Shown: piece by piece, positions 1-12,896 of the stretch
Layout of the letters: the number at the start of each line of letters is the position of its first letter
Position numbering within the stretch: position 1 is the first letter of the stretch
Assembly: GCA_023055425.1 (NCBI GenBank)
Contig: JALGPY010000003.1
Location: forward strand, 51,941,891-52,005,890
DNA from: Linanthus parryae
Taxonomy: Eukaryota > Streptophyta > Magnoliopsida > Ericales > Polemoniaceae
DNA: 64,000 nt
Direction: 5' to 3'
Translations under genes and position numbers: made by a program
Notes under the pieces: generated by a model
What the model was told of the DNA's origin: nothing
Seen by the model: only the letters and a program-made list of their open reading frames with translations
The model's database searches: none

Positions 1-1038
1 GATGGAACTCTGGACTCATTTGATTATTGAATCATATGAGATATGTGAGACTTGTTTAAGGGGAAAGATGTGATCTTTTGGAACCCATACATATTTATGT
101 ATGTAAACCACTGAGCACAAGTGCTATAGTTGGTTCTCACTGTTTCATCATATTTGCTGATGGCTTCAGTAAATATGGATTTGTGTATCTTATGAAGAAA
201 CAAATCAGAATTCTTTGAAAAGTTCAAATAACTCAATAATGAATTAGAGAACAAATTTGGCAAAAGTATCAAGGCTCTACTATACGATCGTAGAAGCATG
301 AGTACTTAAGCCAATAGTTTGAGCATCTAAGGGAGTATGGGATGTGATCCCAACCCACTCTACCTAAAACACCATTATGGAATGGCGTGTATGAGAGGAG
401 AAACCGGACCTTGTTGGACACCGTTCGGTCCATGATGTGTCAAACAGAGCCTCCAGTTTACTTTCGGGGCCATGCTCTATTTACATCAATTTCTCCATTA
501 ACCTTGTTCCATCAAAATTAGTTATGAAAATACCATATGAGATATGGACTAGGAAGTTTCTTAGTATAACATTCATGAAGAATTTGGGTTATGAAGTTTA
601 TGTAACATGTTTACATATAAACTTGAACCCAAGTCGGAAAAATGTGTTCTTGTGGGATATCCTGGGGAAACAAAGGATATTGCCTCTACTATCCATTCAA
701 GAACAGAGTATTTGTTGCTGGAACCACTGTGTTTCTAGAAAGAGATCGTCTCTAAAAGAAACAGTGGGAGGATAGTAGAACTTGAAAAGTTCTAGAGCCA
801 CAACAGAACATTGATCTTTTGATGGAACATGAGCATGATCACAAGATGTTGTGGAGCGACCTGCTCAAGTAACAAAATGACCTCGTAGATCAGGTATGAT
901 ACATCAAGAACCAGAGAAATATGGGTTTCTCGGTCAAGATGAGCCTACGACCTATGAGGAGGCCCCGAGGTGGGCCATACTCACACTAATGACTTGGAGC
1001 CATGAGATACGAAAAGGAATCCATGTATGCCAAAAAAG
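1..1038 (+). pseudogene. Ty1/copia relic A: integrase to linker region
   Basis: Decayed internal part of a Ty1/copia element, the same family as the one at 6453-14801. Bases 1-450 follow the integrase region near 12370-12840 of the second element, but are full of frameshifts. Around 437-775 a frame reads PYEIWT and further linker residues typical of the copia integrase C-terminus. No frame stays open for a whole domain, so it is not functional. It enters the window already truncated at the left. Its similarity stops at about 1038, where a reversed LTR has been inserted; it resumes at about 2446. Confidence 0.8.
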
Positions 1039-2445
1039 TATAGGGTTTTGATACGGATTACACAGCGGAATAACAAATCAAATTCCGTTCAATACCCTCC
1101 AAGGATCACAGGACTATAATTCATAACGATAGTAAAGGATGAGAACATCAAGTACCTTAGTTTGTCTCATTGATGACTTATCGTGAAATAGTGTCCACGT
1201 CTCTATGAAAAGCCCACTCCTAGGATTGATCCCGGATCCTCCACACCTTTGTGCTAGCTAGGTAAGGAAGAGGAAGAGGAAGATCACGCCAAACGAGACC
1301 AAAAGAGACCAAATCTGTTTGGCCGACGGTGAGGAGGGGCGGACGAGGGGTCGGGTTCGGTCCCTTGTTGGCTCTCACCTTTCTTTGTTCTCTCTCTCTT
1401 TGTGTGATAACAATTATGACACAACTTATGAGAAATAAGCTAGAAGTGTTCTTTATATAGCCTAACAACTCCTTGTTAATTACATATTAGCCCCTCTACT
1501 TATCATGTCCTTACGTGGATTAGTCCACCTTGCAAATTAGTCATACTAAGTTTGCAGTAGTTGCATATTGATCCTTATATTTAATTAATCATATTAATTA
1601 ATTCCCAAGTCCGGTTTAATCCGGAGGGAGTGTGACACCATAGGTTTCTACTTAGTTGGTGGTATCAATTACTAACATAGAGCGGCCCCTAGCAAGACAT
1701 CTATGCAACCCAACTAATAGAAATATTCAGTAATCCGAAAAAACCTTGTGACCAATGTTATCGTATTTTTTTATCCCTTTGTCTCCATATTCGGATTGGA
1801 TATAAGACATAAAAGTCACACTCGTATATCCAATCCATAGTTTTTCGATCCTCGGAATAGTATTATCCATGCAGATAACATTAATATCCTATATTAATTT
1901 ATCTGAGTCTTGCCAGACATTCTATAAGCACTACCCCACGAGTGGCCATGTATATTTGCTCCCGTTATGTGGGAGGGAAAAATCCTCTCTACATCACTTC
2001 CATCTCTAAGCTTGCTTCCTATCATGCTTGTTAACTACCTTTATACTTGCCCGCTTGAGGCGCAATGTTTGATAATATCAAAGAATGATATTTCACAACT
2101 AGATTATCTAGTGACTTCAAGTCTAAGGACCACAATACCATTGTCACTATGTGAAACACTTCTGACTTTACATAACTTGTATGTAGCCTTCTCGTTGTTG
2201 GTGAATCCAGTATGCAATTACCCTTAATACATAACCATGTGCTAGACTTGATATCTCCATATCAATCTACCCACATACTAGTCTATAGTTGATCCTCTTG
2301 TTAATCAATATAATGGACTAGAGATATTTAATATAAACAACACATTTTTAATCTAAGGACTTCATTATATTAAATGTCTCCATAAATAATACAATGATTA
2401 TTCTAGCCAAATAAAATGTTCATACTAAATAAGATTGCCTCAAGG
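1039..2445 (-). mobile_element. Solo copia LTR, reverse orientation, nested in relic A
   Basis: This stretch is the reverse complement of the LTRs at 3560-6452 and 14802-16196. It starts with a mutated form of the LTR terminus (TATAGGGTTTTGATAC, expected TGTAGGGTTT) and runs to AAGATTGCCTC, the complement of the family's GAGGCAATC block near the LTR start. The outermost ~17 bases at that end seem to be missing. Relic A copia sequence flanks both sides (TCCATGTATGCC on the left, GACCCATAGGGTG on the right), so the LTR split the element between its linker and reverse transcriptase. An open frame at 1967-2227 is an LTR-internal frame with no recognised domain. Confidence 0.8.
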
Positions 2446-3559
2446 GTGTGACCCATAGGGTGCATGTGATTTTTTAAGAAAAACTTATATGGGCGGTAAT
2501 GTGATTATTTTTAAGGGACGATTGGTGGCTAAAGGTTTCCTATGAGTTCATAGTATAGACTATGATGAAATATTTTCCCCAGTTGCAATACTTAAATCCA
2601 TTCGCATCTTGCTTGCAGCAATCTGTCTACAGATTGAGCCAAGTTTTTAGGAGTTGGAATCTTCGATTTGATGATGCAATCAAAGGGATTTTTTTCCATC
2701 AAAATTGAAGATGAAATCTTGTGTTTACAAGAAGGTTAGTGGGAGCACAGTTATATTTTTGGTCTTGTATGTGGAGACATATTAATCATTGGGAATTGTA
2801 TCCCTACTCTGCAATCTGTTAAAGATTGGCTGGGGAAATTGTTTTTTAATGAAAGACATAGGCGAGGCAATCTATAAAGATCCATGGAGATGGATCAAGG
2901 TAGTTGTTCAGCTTAAGTCAAAGTACATATAATGACAATGTGTTGAAACAGTTCAACATGAAGAATATGGATTCTTGCCTATGTCACATGAAATTAGTCT
3001 TTGAAAGGCTAATTTTCCTTCCAATTAGATTGAGAAGGACCGTGTTAATATGATTCACGAGATACACCTTGGTATGTAATAGGTCAGACATGTCATATGG
3101 TATGACATATAGATACAAGTCAAATCCGGGTGAGCGTCACTGGATAATTATCAAGGATATCCTTCAGTACTTAAGAAGGACTAGAAATGAATTCTTGATA
3201 TATGATGGATAGGAAGTGTTCACTATAAAGAGTTACAACGATGCGGACTTCTAATCCAAAAAAGAAGATTTCAGATTATAGTCATGTTTCATGTTTTTTC
3301 CTTAATGGAAGGGACTGTGAGCTGGAAAGGTTCCATGCGAGATTTAGTTGTCGTTTCTACCACAGGGGAATGATTATATTGCTGCATAAAATGCACATAC
3401 TCGGAAGATTCTATCTCGTTCGATTTTCGATAGAGGAGATATGAACATATGAGAAGTACCAACATATGTCTCTCTTACCTTGGGCAGAGCATGCCTGAGG
3501 GTCGTGCTAGATCAATAGGCATGTGATGCACCAGATTGACTCTAGTGCAAGTGGGAGAC
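2446..3559 (+). pseudogene. Ty1/copia relic A: reverse transcriptase/RNase H remains
   Basis: Continuation of relic A. Near 2520-2625 one frame reads VAKGF, then DYDEIFSPVAILKSIRILLAAI-like residues in pieces, the copia RT finger region. Around 2640-3560 the sequence tracks the RT/RNase H part of the second element (13730-14801), with many breaks. The YVDD-like region near 2765 is mutated (TATGTGGAGACATATTA). It ends with a purine-rich polypurine tract (CAAGTGGGAGAC) directly before the LTR at 3560. Not functional. Confidence 0.75.
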
Positions 3560-6452
3560 TGTTGGAAATATGCCCTAGCGGCAATCTATTTCTTGTGACA
3601 TTTATATGGACTTACTATTCATTAATTTATCGATACGGAAATATGTTAACATGAATGAAGTCCTTAGAATATAAATATTATATTTTTAAATATCCCTAGT
3701 CGAGTACCACAGTTAATAGTGAAAGTTTTTAATGTAAGTTTAAATTATACAGGATCAAATACTCTAGACGGAGGGGGGGGGGGGGTTGAATAGAGTATGG
3801 AAAATTTTTACTAAAACTTAGTCTTTTGAAATATTGAGATAAGCCACTGAAAGAATCTCAAGGGGTTGGAGGAGTTTTGATAAAAGACAGAAGCTTTCTT
3901 AAGAACCAGTAAAAGATTCAAGGCCTTGAGCTGTGAAATACTTCAAGCTTTTGAGTAACCTGTTTTGTGCTAGATGGTTTTCAGTGAAATAGGACAATAC
4001 TATAAAGTAAAGAACACAAGGATTTTACAGAGTTTAGTCACAATTGGACCTAGTCTCTTTCTGAGGGATCTAATCCCTCCAGAATTTAGAAAACATTTCT
4101 TATTAAACAACCAGATTTAGCCCTAGATCTCAAGCCTAAGTGAGTTGCCTTACACCCATACACCTTGTGGTTCCCAACCTATCTAGTAACAACTACAATC
4201 TGTTGAAACAATAAGAACCTCTTGTTTTTCACTTGAACAAAAATTTTAAGTTTGTGAGGTTTGAGAAATCAAAATGATAACACAAATTAAGTACAAGTCT
4301 TGAAGAACACAGAAAAGAAATAAGCACTGATGCTTGGATGTGTTCTTCAGATTTCTGGATGATTGATCTTCTTGTTCAGTAGTGTTGAGAGCTTGATTTG
4401 ATTGAAGAGTTGATTGTATGATCTCCACGCAGTAAGCACTCCTCTTTCTCAATGATAAGTCCTATTTCAGTCTCCTCTCTTTTTTGAAATTTAAACTTAA
4501 GCTTATATCCAACTACAGTAACTGAATGAGAGACTTTAGGAACTGCCTCTCCTATAAATCTTCTCCCAAACATGCTTCTTTCAACAGCTAAGAATGGATA
4601 GCCATTAGAGTTTGTTCTGAGGAGTTCTGAACGATAAACAACCCTGCAACAAACTTGATTTCAAAGTCAACCAGAATCCAGAAAATAAATCAACATAGAA
4701 CTGACTGTTTGGCACAACAATTTCTGCAAGAAACTAGGCCAACAATTTTGATAACTAGATAAACACCATGTCAGTAATATGTAAAAGATAAGTGATAAAA
4801 TTATGATTAAGACTTATATCAAGTCATTAACCAATCACAATTCCACAGATAGCCACCTGCAAGAAAGAATTTGTTAAACAAGAAACTGTCAGCAGAAAAT
4901 CTCAGGCCTTGGAGCTCTGTGACATTCTTCACAGCTTTAAGCTTAAAACTTTCCAATCCTTGATTCAATCAAGCTGTGAACCCTGTGAGTGTTAGAAACA
5001 CATAAATATAGTTCAAGAATATTTGTAAGACACATTAAATTAACAACTGATTCAATGCTACACCTGCCTACACAAGATTGTTAAAGCAGACTTAACCAAT
5101 TCAAGAGCAAAACATAACCCTTCAAGGCCTTGGAGCCTTGAACTTATGTTACCAGTGTCTTTCATCATCTTCACTAAACATCCACAATTCATACTTAATA
5201 TCAAGACAGAGAAATTGAATTATCCAATAGGACGACTGTATTGCATTGAGACTACGATGTGGGTAGATTGATATGGGGATATCAAGTCTAGCACATGGGT
5301 AGCATTAGGGGTAGTGGCATACTGCAATAACCCACCACGCGAAGGCTACATAAAATTTATGTACAATCACAAGTGCTTCTTGTAGTGACAATGGTATTGT
5401 GGTCCTCATACTTGAAGTCACTAGATACTCTAGTTGTGAAATATTGTGTTTTGGTATCGTCAAACACTACACCGTGACTAGGTAGTTATAAAGGCGTTAA
5501 TTGGAAACAATAGGAAGCAAGCTTAGAGATGGTAGTGGTGTATAGGATTTTTCGCTCCCACATAACAGGAGCAAATATCTGCGACCACTCGAGGGTTAGT
5601 ACTTATAGAAAGTCTGGCCAGACTCAGATAAATCAATATGGAGATATTTATGTTATCTGCTGGGATAAGCATATTCCCAGTATCGAAAAACTATGGATTG
5701 GATATACGAGTGTGACTACTATGTCTCGTGTCCAATCCAGAAGTGAAGACAAAGGGATAATACGATACAATAACATTGGGCACAAGGTTTGTCGGATAAC
5801 TGAATATTTCTATTAGTTGGGTGACATAGATGTGTTACTAGACACCGCTCTATGTTAGTAATAGTTACTACCGACTAAGTAGAAACCTATGGGGTCACAC
5901 GCTATATGGATTAAACTAGATATGGATATTAATTAGTAGGAATAATTAATTAAGAGGATCTAAACGCAACCACAAGCAAAGTTAGTAGGACTAATTTGCA
6001 AGGTGGACTAATCCCTGTTATGGACAGGATTAGTATTAGGGAAATTATATAGTTAATAAGGTGTTATTAACTATATAAAGACTACCTAACTTGTTATTTT
6101 CTCATAAGTGTCATTATTGAGAGAATATAACAAAGCAAAGAGAGAGAGAGAGTTGAGGCCGACGCCCCAACCAGTCCGCCCCTCTTGCCGTCAGCCTCCC
6201 TAGGCGCGACTTGCTCCGTTTTGCGTGATCTCTTTCCTCCATCTTCCGTTGCTAGAACAACACGAGGAGAAGGATTCTATTCACTAATACAAGGTGTGGA
6301 TACTCATGAATACGAAGACACAATTCTTCGTAGTGATCACACAAACTAAGGTTCACAGTTCTCTACCTTCATCTTGCTTGCTTTTGATCCTTGGAGGGAT
6401 TTGGGTAGGATATTTTTTTTATTCGCTACGTAACCTGCTTCGAAACCCTACA
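3560..6452 (+). mobile_element. Ty1/copia LTR (shared by relic A and element B), interrupted
   Basis: Begins TGTTGGAAATATGCCCTAG right after a polypurine tract and ends CGAAACCCTACA, matching the intact LTR at 14802-16196. The LTR proper occupies about 3560-3724 and 5243-6452; between them is about 1.5 kb of unrelated DNA. It serves as 3' LTR for relic A and 5' LTR for element B, an internal-LTR-internal-LTR layout typical of recombination between related elements. A weak candidate primer-binding site (TGGTTATCAG at 6481-6490) lies 28 bases past the LTR end, further than usual. Confidence 0.8.
3725..5242. mobile_element. Unclassified insertion inside the copia LTR
   Basis: About 1.5 kb present here but absent from the sister LTR at 14802-16196. 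Near the left end is a run of 13 G's (3774-3786) followed by TTGAATAGAGTATGG. A block reading ATTTTACAGAGTTTAGTCAC near 4022 and the TCCCTCCAGAATTT segment near 4076 resemble noncoding retroelement DNA. I could not find a protein domain, clear terminal repeats or a target duplication. The boundaries are estimated from where LTR similarity stops and restarts, accurate to perhaps 20 bases. Confidence 0.45.
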
Positions 6453-8039
6453 GTGCGCATAACATGATTTTATGTGTTACTGGTTATCAGTTTTTCACTA
6501 TTTTTACACTTTTTGACGAAAAACTGAAGTTAAGCATATGATGAAATGGGAATATAATTCAACAGAGATTGAGCTAATTTTTCATATCATATAAAATTTG
6601 CCTATTTTCGTTCACATATGATGTGAGTTTTTGGATTTTGAAAAGCTAAGGTTTTGGCACAATTAGGAAAAAGGGGTTTTTCTTAATTTGAAACTAACAC
6701 ACAAGGGGAAGAGGAAGGAAATAACCATACGGTTTGACCCTAGCCCCCCCCCTTACCTGCGAGCAAGGCTCGGCCACGGCCTAGACGGCTCGTCCTAGCC
6801 ACTCGTTGGACCGTGCGGGCTAGGGCCGACCGGTTCAACCCGACACTGATGGCTCCTTGGGGTTCGGCCAATGTAGATTGGTGGTCCCCTTGGACCGTTT
6901 TGACCCTAGAAAATCCAAATTTCAACTAAAATTGACTAAGCACGTTAAAATTTGATTTTAACTGTATTATGTGCTTTGTTGCATGGTGGATGGATATGGC
7001 CTGGATGTTTATTTTTTGGTTTGTGGTTTAGTTTGGTTTTATTGTAATTAATTGGTTTTACGGCCTACGTGTTGTCTTGTTCTTCGCTTGTGAGGTCTCT
7101 CTATTCAGTATAGATGCTAGATAGTATTGGATAGTTAGATGATAGTCAAGACATGGAGAAGAAGACCAAAGAATCAAAGAAACCACAAAGACAATGGAGA
7201 ACTCACAAGCTAGGACGCGCGACTATGGTGGAGACACATGGAGATGAGCTTGCCACTTCAGGGCTTATGAATATTATCATTGGCATGGTAATATCTTAGT
7301 ATTAGGGGCCATATCCATACCGCGTTTATTTATTTATATATGTGGATGTTTATTATTTATGTCTTGTTATTTATTTTGGTGTATGGTTGATGCATGCAAA
7401 TCGTAACAAGATAATAATAACCAAGTGTGATCTTTTATTGTGGACTGCCCAATCCAAATAAGTAGATCATGTTGATGGAATCAACCAAACAATGAAGTAA
7501 TGACAATTAAATCCCTCAAACTATATATTGCGTTTTGCCTTCTCTTACTTAAAAACCCTTCATGATCAAGCTCTATTAAATTCGGGCTCGCCAAAACAAG
7601 GTGATTTTAATTCACCATGATGTGATGCAGCGACACAAGCAAGTAATGTGTGATTGTTGAAGTAAGAGGTTGGACGCAACTAGGTGAGTTCAATTAGATT
7701 GATAAGCATAGAGGCAAGACAATTAGGAGTTATCTATGGGATAGATAAAGAATAAGGGGTTATTCACCTAATTGAACCACAAATTGTATATGATGCAATT
7801 GGAAGGTGTTCCTACCTAAATAAACTATTTCTTGGGTGACTCGCCAAAGCAAAGCTCAAGACGAAGTGAAATATGGATCTTGGACCCACTAGAGAATATA
7901 TGATATTTTCCGCATTAATGGTGAAGGCTCTTAATCTGAGAAAACTAGTGGGAGATATATCTAATAATCTAGCCATTATTGAATGTAGTTAATTGTTCAA
8001 AATACTTAAATTGCATATTTCTCGTTTTGTAGAATTCCA
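6453..8039 (+). other. Untranslated leader of copia element B
   Basis: Sequence between the LTR end and the gag start. No coding domain is visible; open frames here (such as 6740-6925 on the minus strand) look incidental. The part 6822-7471 recurs as a reverse complement at 16197-16847. An unusual GC-rich patch with C-runs is at 6740-6860. Confidence 0.6.
6822..7471 (+). repeat. Left arm of 650-bp inverted repeat (copia leader)
   Basis: Reads, as reverse complement, at 16197-16847. Matching edges are AGGGCCGACCGGTT at the left and AATAAGTAGATCATG at the right, with substitutions and small indels inside. The arms are about 8.7 kb apart. Confidence 0.8.
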
Positions 8040-8989
8040 ATGGCAAACAATAGACAAGCACCGACTTCCTTCCCTCGATCTTTCCTTGAGAAAGAAAATT
8101 TATTTGGAACAAATTTTCTGGGCTGGTACAGGAACTTGAGAATTTTTCTCAAGCAAAAAAAAAAACACTGTACATCATTGACAATCATATTCCCGGCCCA
8201 CCACGAGAAGATGCTTTACTTTTCGCGAAAGTGGCATGTCAGAAACATTTGGATGATTCCAATGATGTCACTTGCCTCATGCTTTGTTCCATGAACTCTG
8301 AGCTTCTGAAGCAACATGAGAACTTGGAGGCGTACGATCTGATTGTACACTTGAGACAACTCTTCCAAGAGCAGGGAAGGCATGAGCGGTATGAAGTATC
8401 TAAGGCACTGCTCAAGTGTAGTCTCGCAGAGGAGAACCCATTCGGGCCTCATGTACTCCGTATGATCGGATACATGGAGAATTTCTAGAGGTTGAGATTC
8501 CCGTTTGGCCAAGAGTTGGCCGCTGATCTCATCCTGCAATCGTTTTCGAATAGTTATAGCCAATTCATCATGAACTATAACGTGAATGAGATCAACAAAG
8601 CTCTGCCAGACCTGCTCAATATGTTAAGGACCGCTGAACGGAGCATTAATAAGGGAAAATTCAAGGCCATAATGATGCTCAATAAGAGTAAGGGCAAGGT
8701 AGTTTCCTCTACCTCCAAAGGAAAGAGCAAGAAAGTTGAAAAATCCAAGGGAGCCTTAAAGCCTGCTGGAGGCTACACTAAGGGTGATTGTCACTACTGT
8801 AGTCAGCCGGGTCACTGGAAGAGGAATTTCCCCAAGTATCTGGAGGATAAAAGGGTTGGAATAGTGATTCCACCACCACCAGATATTTTTTTTGTATATG
8901 GCAATTTATCTATCTCTTCATCTTCGATATTAGATACTGGATGTGGATCTCACATTTTATCGAAATGTGCAGGATCTAAAGAGAAGTAG
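8040..8989 (+). pseudogene. Ty1/copia element B gag (UBN2-type), broken
   Basis: Gag of a plant copia element. ATG at 8040 gives MANNRQAPTSF, then a UBN2-like gag with GWYRNLRIFLKQ. A long A-run at 8155-8164 lies near a frameshift into the frame open from 8231 to 8488. An in-frame stop (after YMENF) separates that from the frame 8492-8989. The zinc knuckle is visible at about 8789-8832: CHYCSQPGHWKRNF, where the fourth ligand, normally Cys (CX2CX4HX4C), is Phe (TTC). A Lys/Ser-rich stretch precedes the knuckle. At least two breaks and the lost zinc ligand mark it as dead. Confidence 0.85.
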
Positions 8990-9345
8990 AAAATTGGCTA
9001 GGGGGGGGGGGATAGACTTGCGCGTTGGGAATGGAGCAAGAGTTGCTCCGTTAGCCATAGGCGTTTATGAGTTATTTTTTCCTTCTGAACTTATTTTAGA
9101 ATTAGACAATTGCGATTATGTGCAGAAACATTATATCTATTTCTAGTTTGGACGAAAAAGGTTTTATTATTTCAATAAAGGACAAATGTTGCTCATTTAC
9201 TTTGATAGTATGCACTATTATAGTGCACATTTGTCTAATGAATTGTATATGCTTGATCTAAATAATTCCGTCTATAACATAAATACCAAGAGGATTAAAG
9301 CTGATTATTTAAATCCTACTTATCTATTGTGACAAAACGAGTTCT
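8917..9345 (+). pseudogene. Copia element B protease region, broken and split
   Basis: Just after the zinc knuckle the frame reads SSILDTGCGSHI (about 8920-8955), the DTG active-site loop of a retrotransposon aspartic protease. The frame is lost near a stop at 8987 and a run of 10 G's at 9001-9010. Copia-like sequence continues in other frames to about 9345, where it should run on to the GAG-pre-integrase motif. Instead a foreign block of about 2.95 kb begins; the missing continuation resumes near 12309. Confidence 0.75.
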
Positions 9346-9505
9346 TTCCACCTTTCTTGCACATATTTTTAAATATAATTGTTGCATGTTCATTGGAATT
9401 TCATACATTTTTCATATACATTACTTTCATCTCTCATGAAGTGTGTCGTAGTGTATCCAAAAGAGTTTTGAGATTCCGGGACGAATCTTTGTTTTAAGGG
9501 GGAGA
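9346..9505 (+). mobile_element. 3' internal end of a Ty3/gypsy-like element
   Basis: About 160 bp with no copia similarity. It contains TTCCGGGACGAATCTTTG and then TTTTAAGGGGGAGA, the classic 3' end of a plant Ty3/gypsy element: end of pol and a polypurine tract directly before the LTR. The rest of the element is absent. Element identity rests on this motif and the LTR, not on a protein domain. Confidence 0.6.
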
Positions 9506-12265
9506 TGATGAAATACCTCGTATTTCGTTTGGGGCTATTTTGTTATTTTGAAAAGTTGTGTTGTTTTTGAGTAATTCAAGTCATATTTTCTAAAGTTAGC
9601 AAAAATACTACTAGTAAACTTGTTACTTAGTGGTAATTCCGAAAATACCTCTCTTACATTTTCAATCTTGTAGTTACCTTAATTTGTAGTATTTGCCTAT
9701 CAACCCTCAATTTTTTATTACTTCAATTTCTACCCCCAACTAATTTTTTGGGAGAGTTGTAATTTCTCTCAAGTCCCTGCCCAATACTACCACATTCCAC
9801 TCTAATCAAATAATAATCCTACTTTCCCCATCCACATGTGGAGTCAGCATATGCCATAAGATGAAAACCCTTCCCACACTACTACTAGCACATCTCTCCC
9901 TCACTCCTTCAACTCTCTAATATCTCACTCTCTCTCTCTCTCTCTCTCCTAAATTTCGCCCAAAATAATGAGGGCATCATAAACATCATCCTGTTCCTCA
10001 AAAACCCACTTCTCTCATCTCTTTCTTGCTTCCATTGAAGGAGCTCGAAGTGTAGGGGGAAAGCAAGCACTCCAAGACTCTCTACAACTCCTAAATCCTT
10101 ATTAGGGCTGGTTGTAAGTATTATTTCCTTTCTCTTCTCCTTCATATCTTGTGAAAATAGTTGTTGGAAGCATGTCTTGTTGGAAATCTCTTGACTTGAT
10201 GATGCATGTTTACTTAGAGCATGAAATTGTGACTTTGGACTTGTGTTTTATAAAATTCTCCACTCGATTCCTCAAATTTATTGTTTGATATATTTTTATA
10301 TGTTTAAATGGCTATCTTTGAGCATAAGAACATGTTTTCTGAAGTTGCATGTATCGTGGAAATTATTTGATCTAGATTTGAAGGTTTTAGAGAAACATGC
10401 ATGTTGATACAATTTATGTAGTGTGTTAAAAACATGGTCTAACTTTAACGTTTGTCTCTGTAAAAATTTTAAACCTTACATTTTATGAAACTAGATCGTA
10501 GGGGGTAATTTTGAGAAAAAAAATCATATTCATAGCATTCTTAGTTAACGAGCAATGGTCATTTTAACTTGCATGTTTTCTGGAACTCTGTTTCTTAACC
10601 AATCTCGCCATTTTCACTAAAAACCCCAATATACAGAAACTTTTGGGACTTCCTCTTTCTTGTGTTGTAACTCGACACATAGATGATTAATTCTGGAGAA
10701 GATGAGCATCATTTATACTCTCCAAGTGGTAGAAATAACCTTTGAAAGTTGAGATTTACTTCCAGACTTGTCTATGCATAATATTAATTATTTATTTTCT
10801 ATATTTAATTCTGTCAAAGCTATTGATAATATTCTTGATGATTCAGAAACAAGACACATTTTTCTACCTTTTGAGAGAGTTTCATGATTTTTAAAAGTAT
10901 TTTGGTATTATAAATGTGACTCTAAAGTCAGAGCCACAAATCTGTCCAGATTTGTGGTTTCACATTCTTAAAAAAACTTGAATTTTTACATGTCTAAGTG
11001 TTGGATTTTATGCATTTTGATAAATGAACATAATTACATGTGAATTTGTGACATTTGTGATTATGTAGCATGTAGGTTGCATTTGGATTATGTAAGTGTA
11101 AGTTGGTGGTAATGAGTACGTATATGTGTGATTGTAGATATCGGGTTCGTAGGAGACGAGTTTGTGCCTTCGGAGTTCTAGGATTGCTCTTTGTTCGCCT
11201 CACGCTTGTATATCATTTGGTAAGTATATGCGTGCAACCTTTAGAAATAAAAATAAGATGTTTATTAGATTTGAAACATGAGAATTATGTTATAAAAATG
11301 AAAATTGGAGCATGTGAGAAATTTTAATAATTTAAATCGTACTCTTTGGAAATTACTTGGGGAAAACTTTGTATTGTGAAAGGAAAATTTGTTTTAGACG
11401 GGAATTAATAGACACTCATAATAGATATAGGGCTATGTACGGAGTTATATCGTGGCTAAGTTCGGGGGCGCCAAGCGATCCCCCAACTAGTTACGGCTAC
11501 TGCCTGAAGAAATGCTTCACCTCATAGGATAAAACTTAAACGTTTATAATCCACCCCCCATGAGCCTATATGTATCAAGGTATTGCGTCCAAGGAGTTTA
11601 TAGAGCTAGAGTGCTACTTATACTTGTACGAGTCACTACAGTATATGGGTGTCAACACTTAAGGCTTTTTAGCTAGAATTTGTGAGCGGGGATTGACGTA
11701 TGGGCTCCCATAACGCTCGGGAGAAATATGGTTGTTAAACCCTAGAATGCACCCTTTAGCGATTCATTGTAATTCCTTCGCCTAAATTGATCATGTTGGT
11801 GGCTCTGGACATGCCCCAACCAAAAGATATCGTTAAAGTAACTTGTTACAACAATTAATCAATAGTTTTAAATTTATGAAAATCTTTTACTGTCATTATT
11901 TAAATTCTTCTTACCTCTTTTGTAACTTATAACTGTGTTTCCTAGTCATCTATTTACGTGTTCTAGCTTATATTTACTCAATTTTGACTGACTTTATTTA
12001 AACTGTGGTGTCCAGTTATTTTATTTTAAACTACGACAGGTTCGAGCTCGCGAGGGAGGGGAACGCTCCACGAAATATAGGCAACGGTAGTATATAGATC
12101 ACGTAGCCTACATAAAAACTTCTTTTTGTAGCCATATTACTTTTGCTTCTTGTAAATAACGTTGTACAAATTTTTTAACGTAATAGTAATGTAACCTTTG
12201 GGTTTTGTTTGATCGCATGTAACCAAGAACCGTGATCCTACTCCGTTACCTGGGGAGGCTCATCA
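9506..12265 (+). mobile_element. Long gypsy-like LTR inserted in copia element B
   Basis: Starts TGATGAAATACCTCG directly after a polypurine tract and ends GGCTCATCA, so the ends are TG...CA with inverted TGATGA/TCATCA. Length is 2760 bp. Internal blocks GGGTGTCAACACTTAAGG (near 11647), AGAATGCACCCTTTAG (near 11743) and AACCGTGATCCTAC (near 12229) recur in the solo LTR at 20622-23175, so the two belong to related families. CT-rich repeats lie at 9929-9948. Open frames inside (9909-10145, 10994-11203, 11103-11327) show no domain. No target duplication is obvious because the left side is truncated internal sequence. Confidence 0.75.
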
Positions 12266-12896
12266 CCTTGGGCGGATGACACTTTTCTTCAGGAATTATG
12301 GGGTGTTTCATCTATGGCACTGCAGTTTAGGCCATATAAACGAGAAACACATTTCTAGACTCCATAAGGATGAATTGCTAGACTCATTTGATTATGAATC
12401 AAATGAGACATGTGAATCTTTTTTGTTAGGAAAAATGAAAAAGTCTCCTTTCAATAAGAAAGGTGAGAGGAATAGTGAGTTATTGGCACTCATACATATT
12501 GATGTGTGTGGGCCGTTTCCCACGCCAGCTAGAGGCTGTTACCTTTACTTCATTACATTTACTGATGACTTCATTAGATATGGATTCTTATACCTTATGA
12601 AGGCCAAATCCGAAACCTTTGAATTCTTCAAAGAATTCAAGAATGAAGTAGAGAAGCAACTTGGCAAGAGTATTAAGGCTCTACGATCCGATCGTGGAGG
12701 AGAATACTTGAGTCATAAGTTTGACGACTATCTTAGAGAGTTTGAGATTGTGTCCCAACTCACTCCACCCGGAATGTCACAATGGAATGGCGTGTTCGAG
12801 AGGAGGAATCACACCTTGTTGGACATGGTGATGTCAAACAGATCTCCCAATATCGTGTTGCGGACATGCTCTATTGACTGCAGCTTTTACCATTAA
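12266..12896 (+). pseudogene. Copia element B GAG-pre-integrase and integrase core
   Basis: Best preserved part of element B. The open frame 12276-12896 reads LWHCSLGHINEKHISRL (zinc HHCC region) and then an integrase core. The catalytic acidic triad is visible: Asp in HIDVCGPF, Asp in RSDRGGEY and Glu in GVFERRN. In the HHCC motif the last ligand is Phe (CESF where the family has CXXC). The frame ends at a stop after DCSFYH. About 43 bp at the left edge (12266-12308) follow the inserted LTR and are of uncertain origin. Integrase would join element DNA to the host, but this copy cannot act alone. Confidence 0.85.

Noticed and set aside
1967..2227. Frame MWEGKILSTSL, repeated at 17128-17337 on the minus strand
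   Set aside because: Present in two copia LTR copies but not open in the other two; no domain, so taken as incidental LTR sequence.
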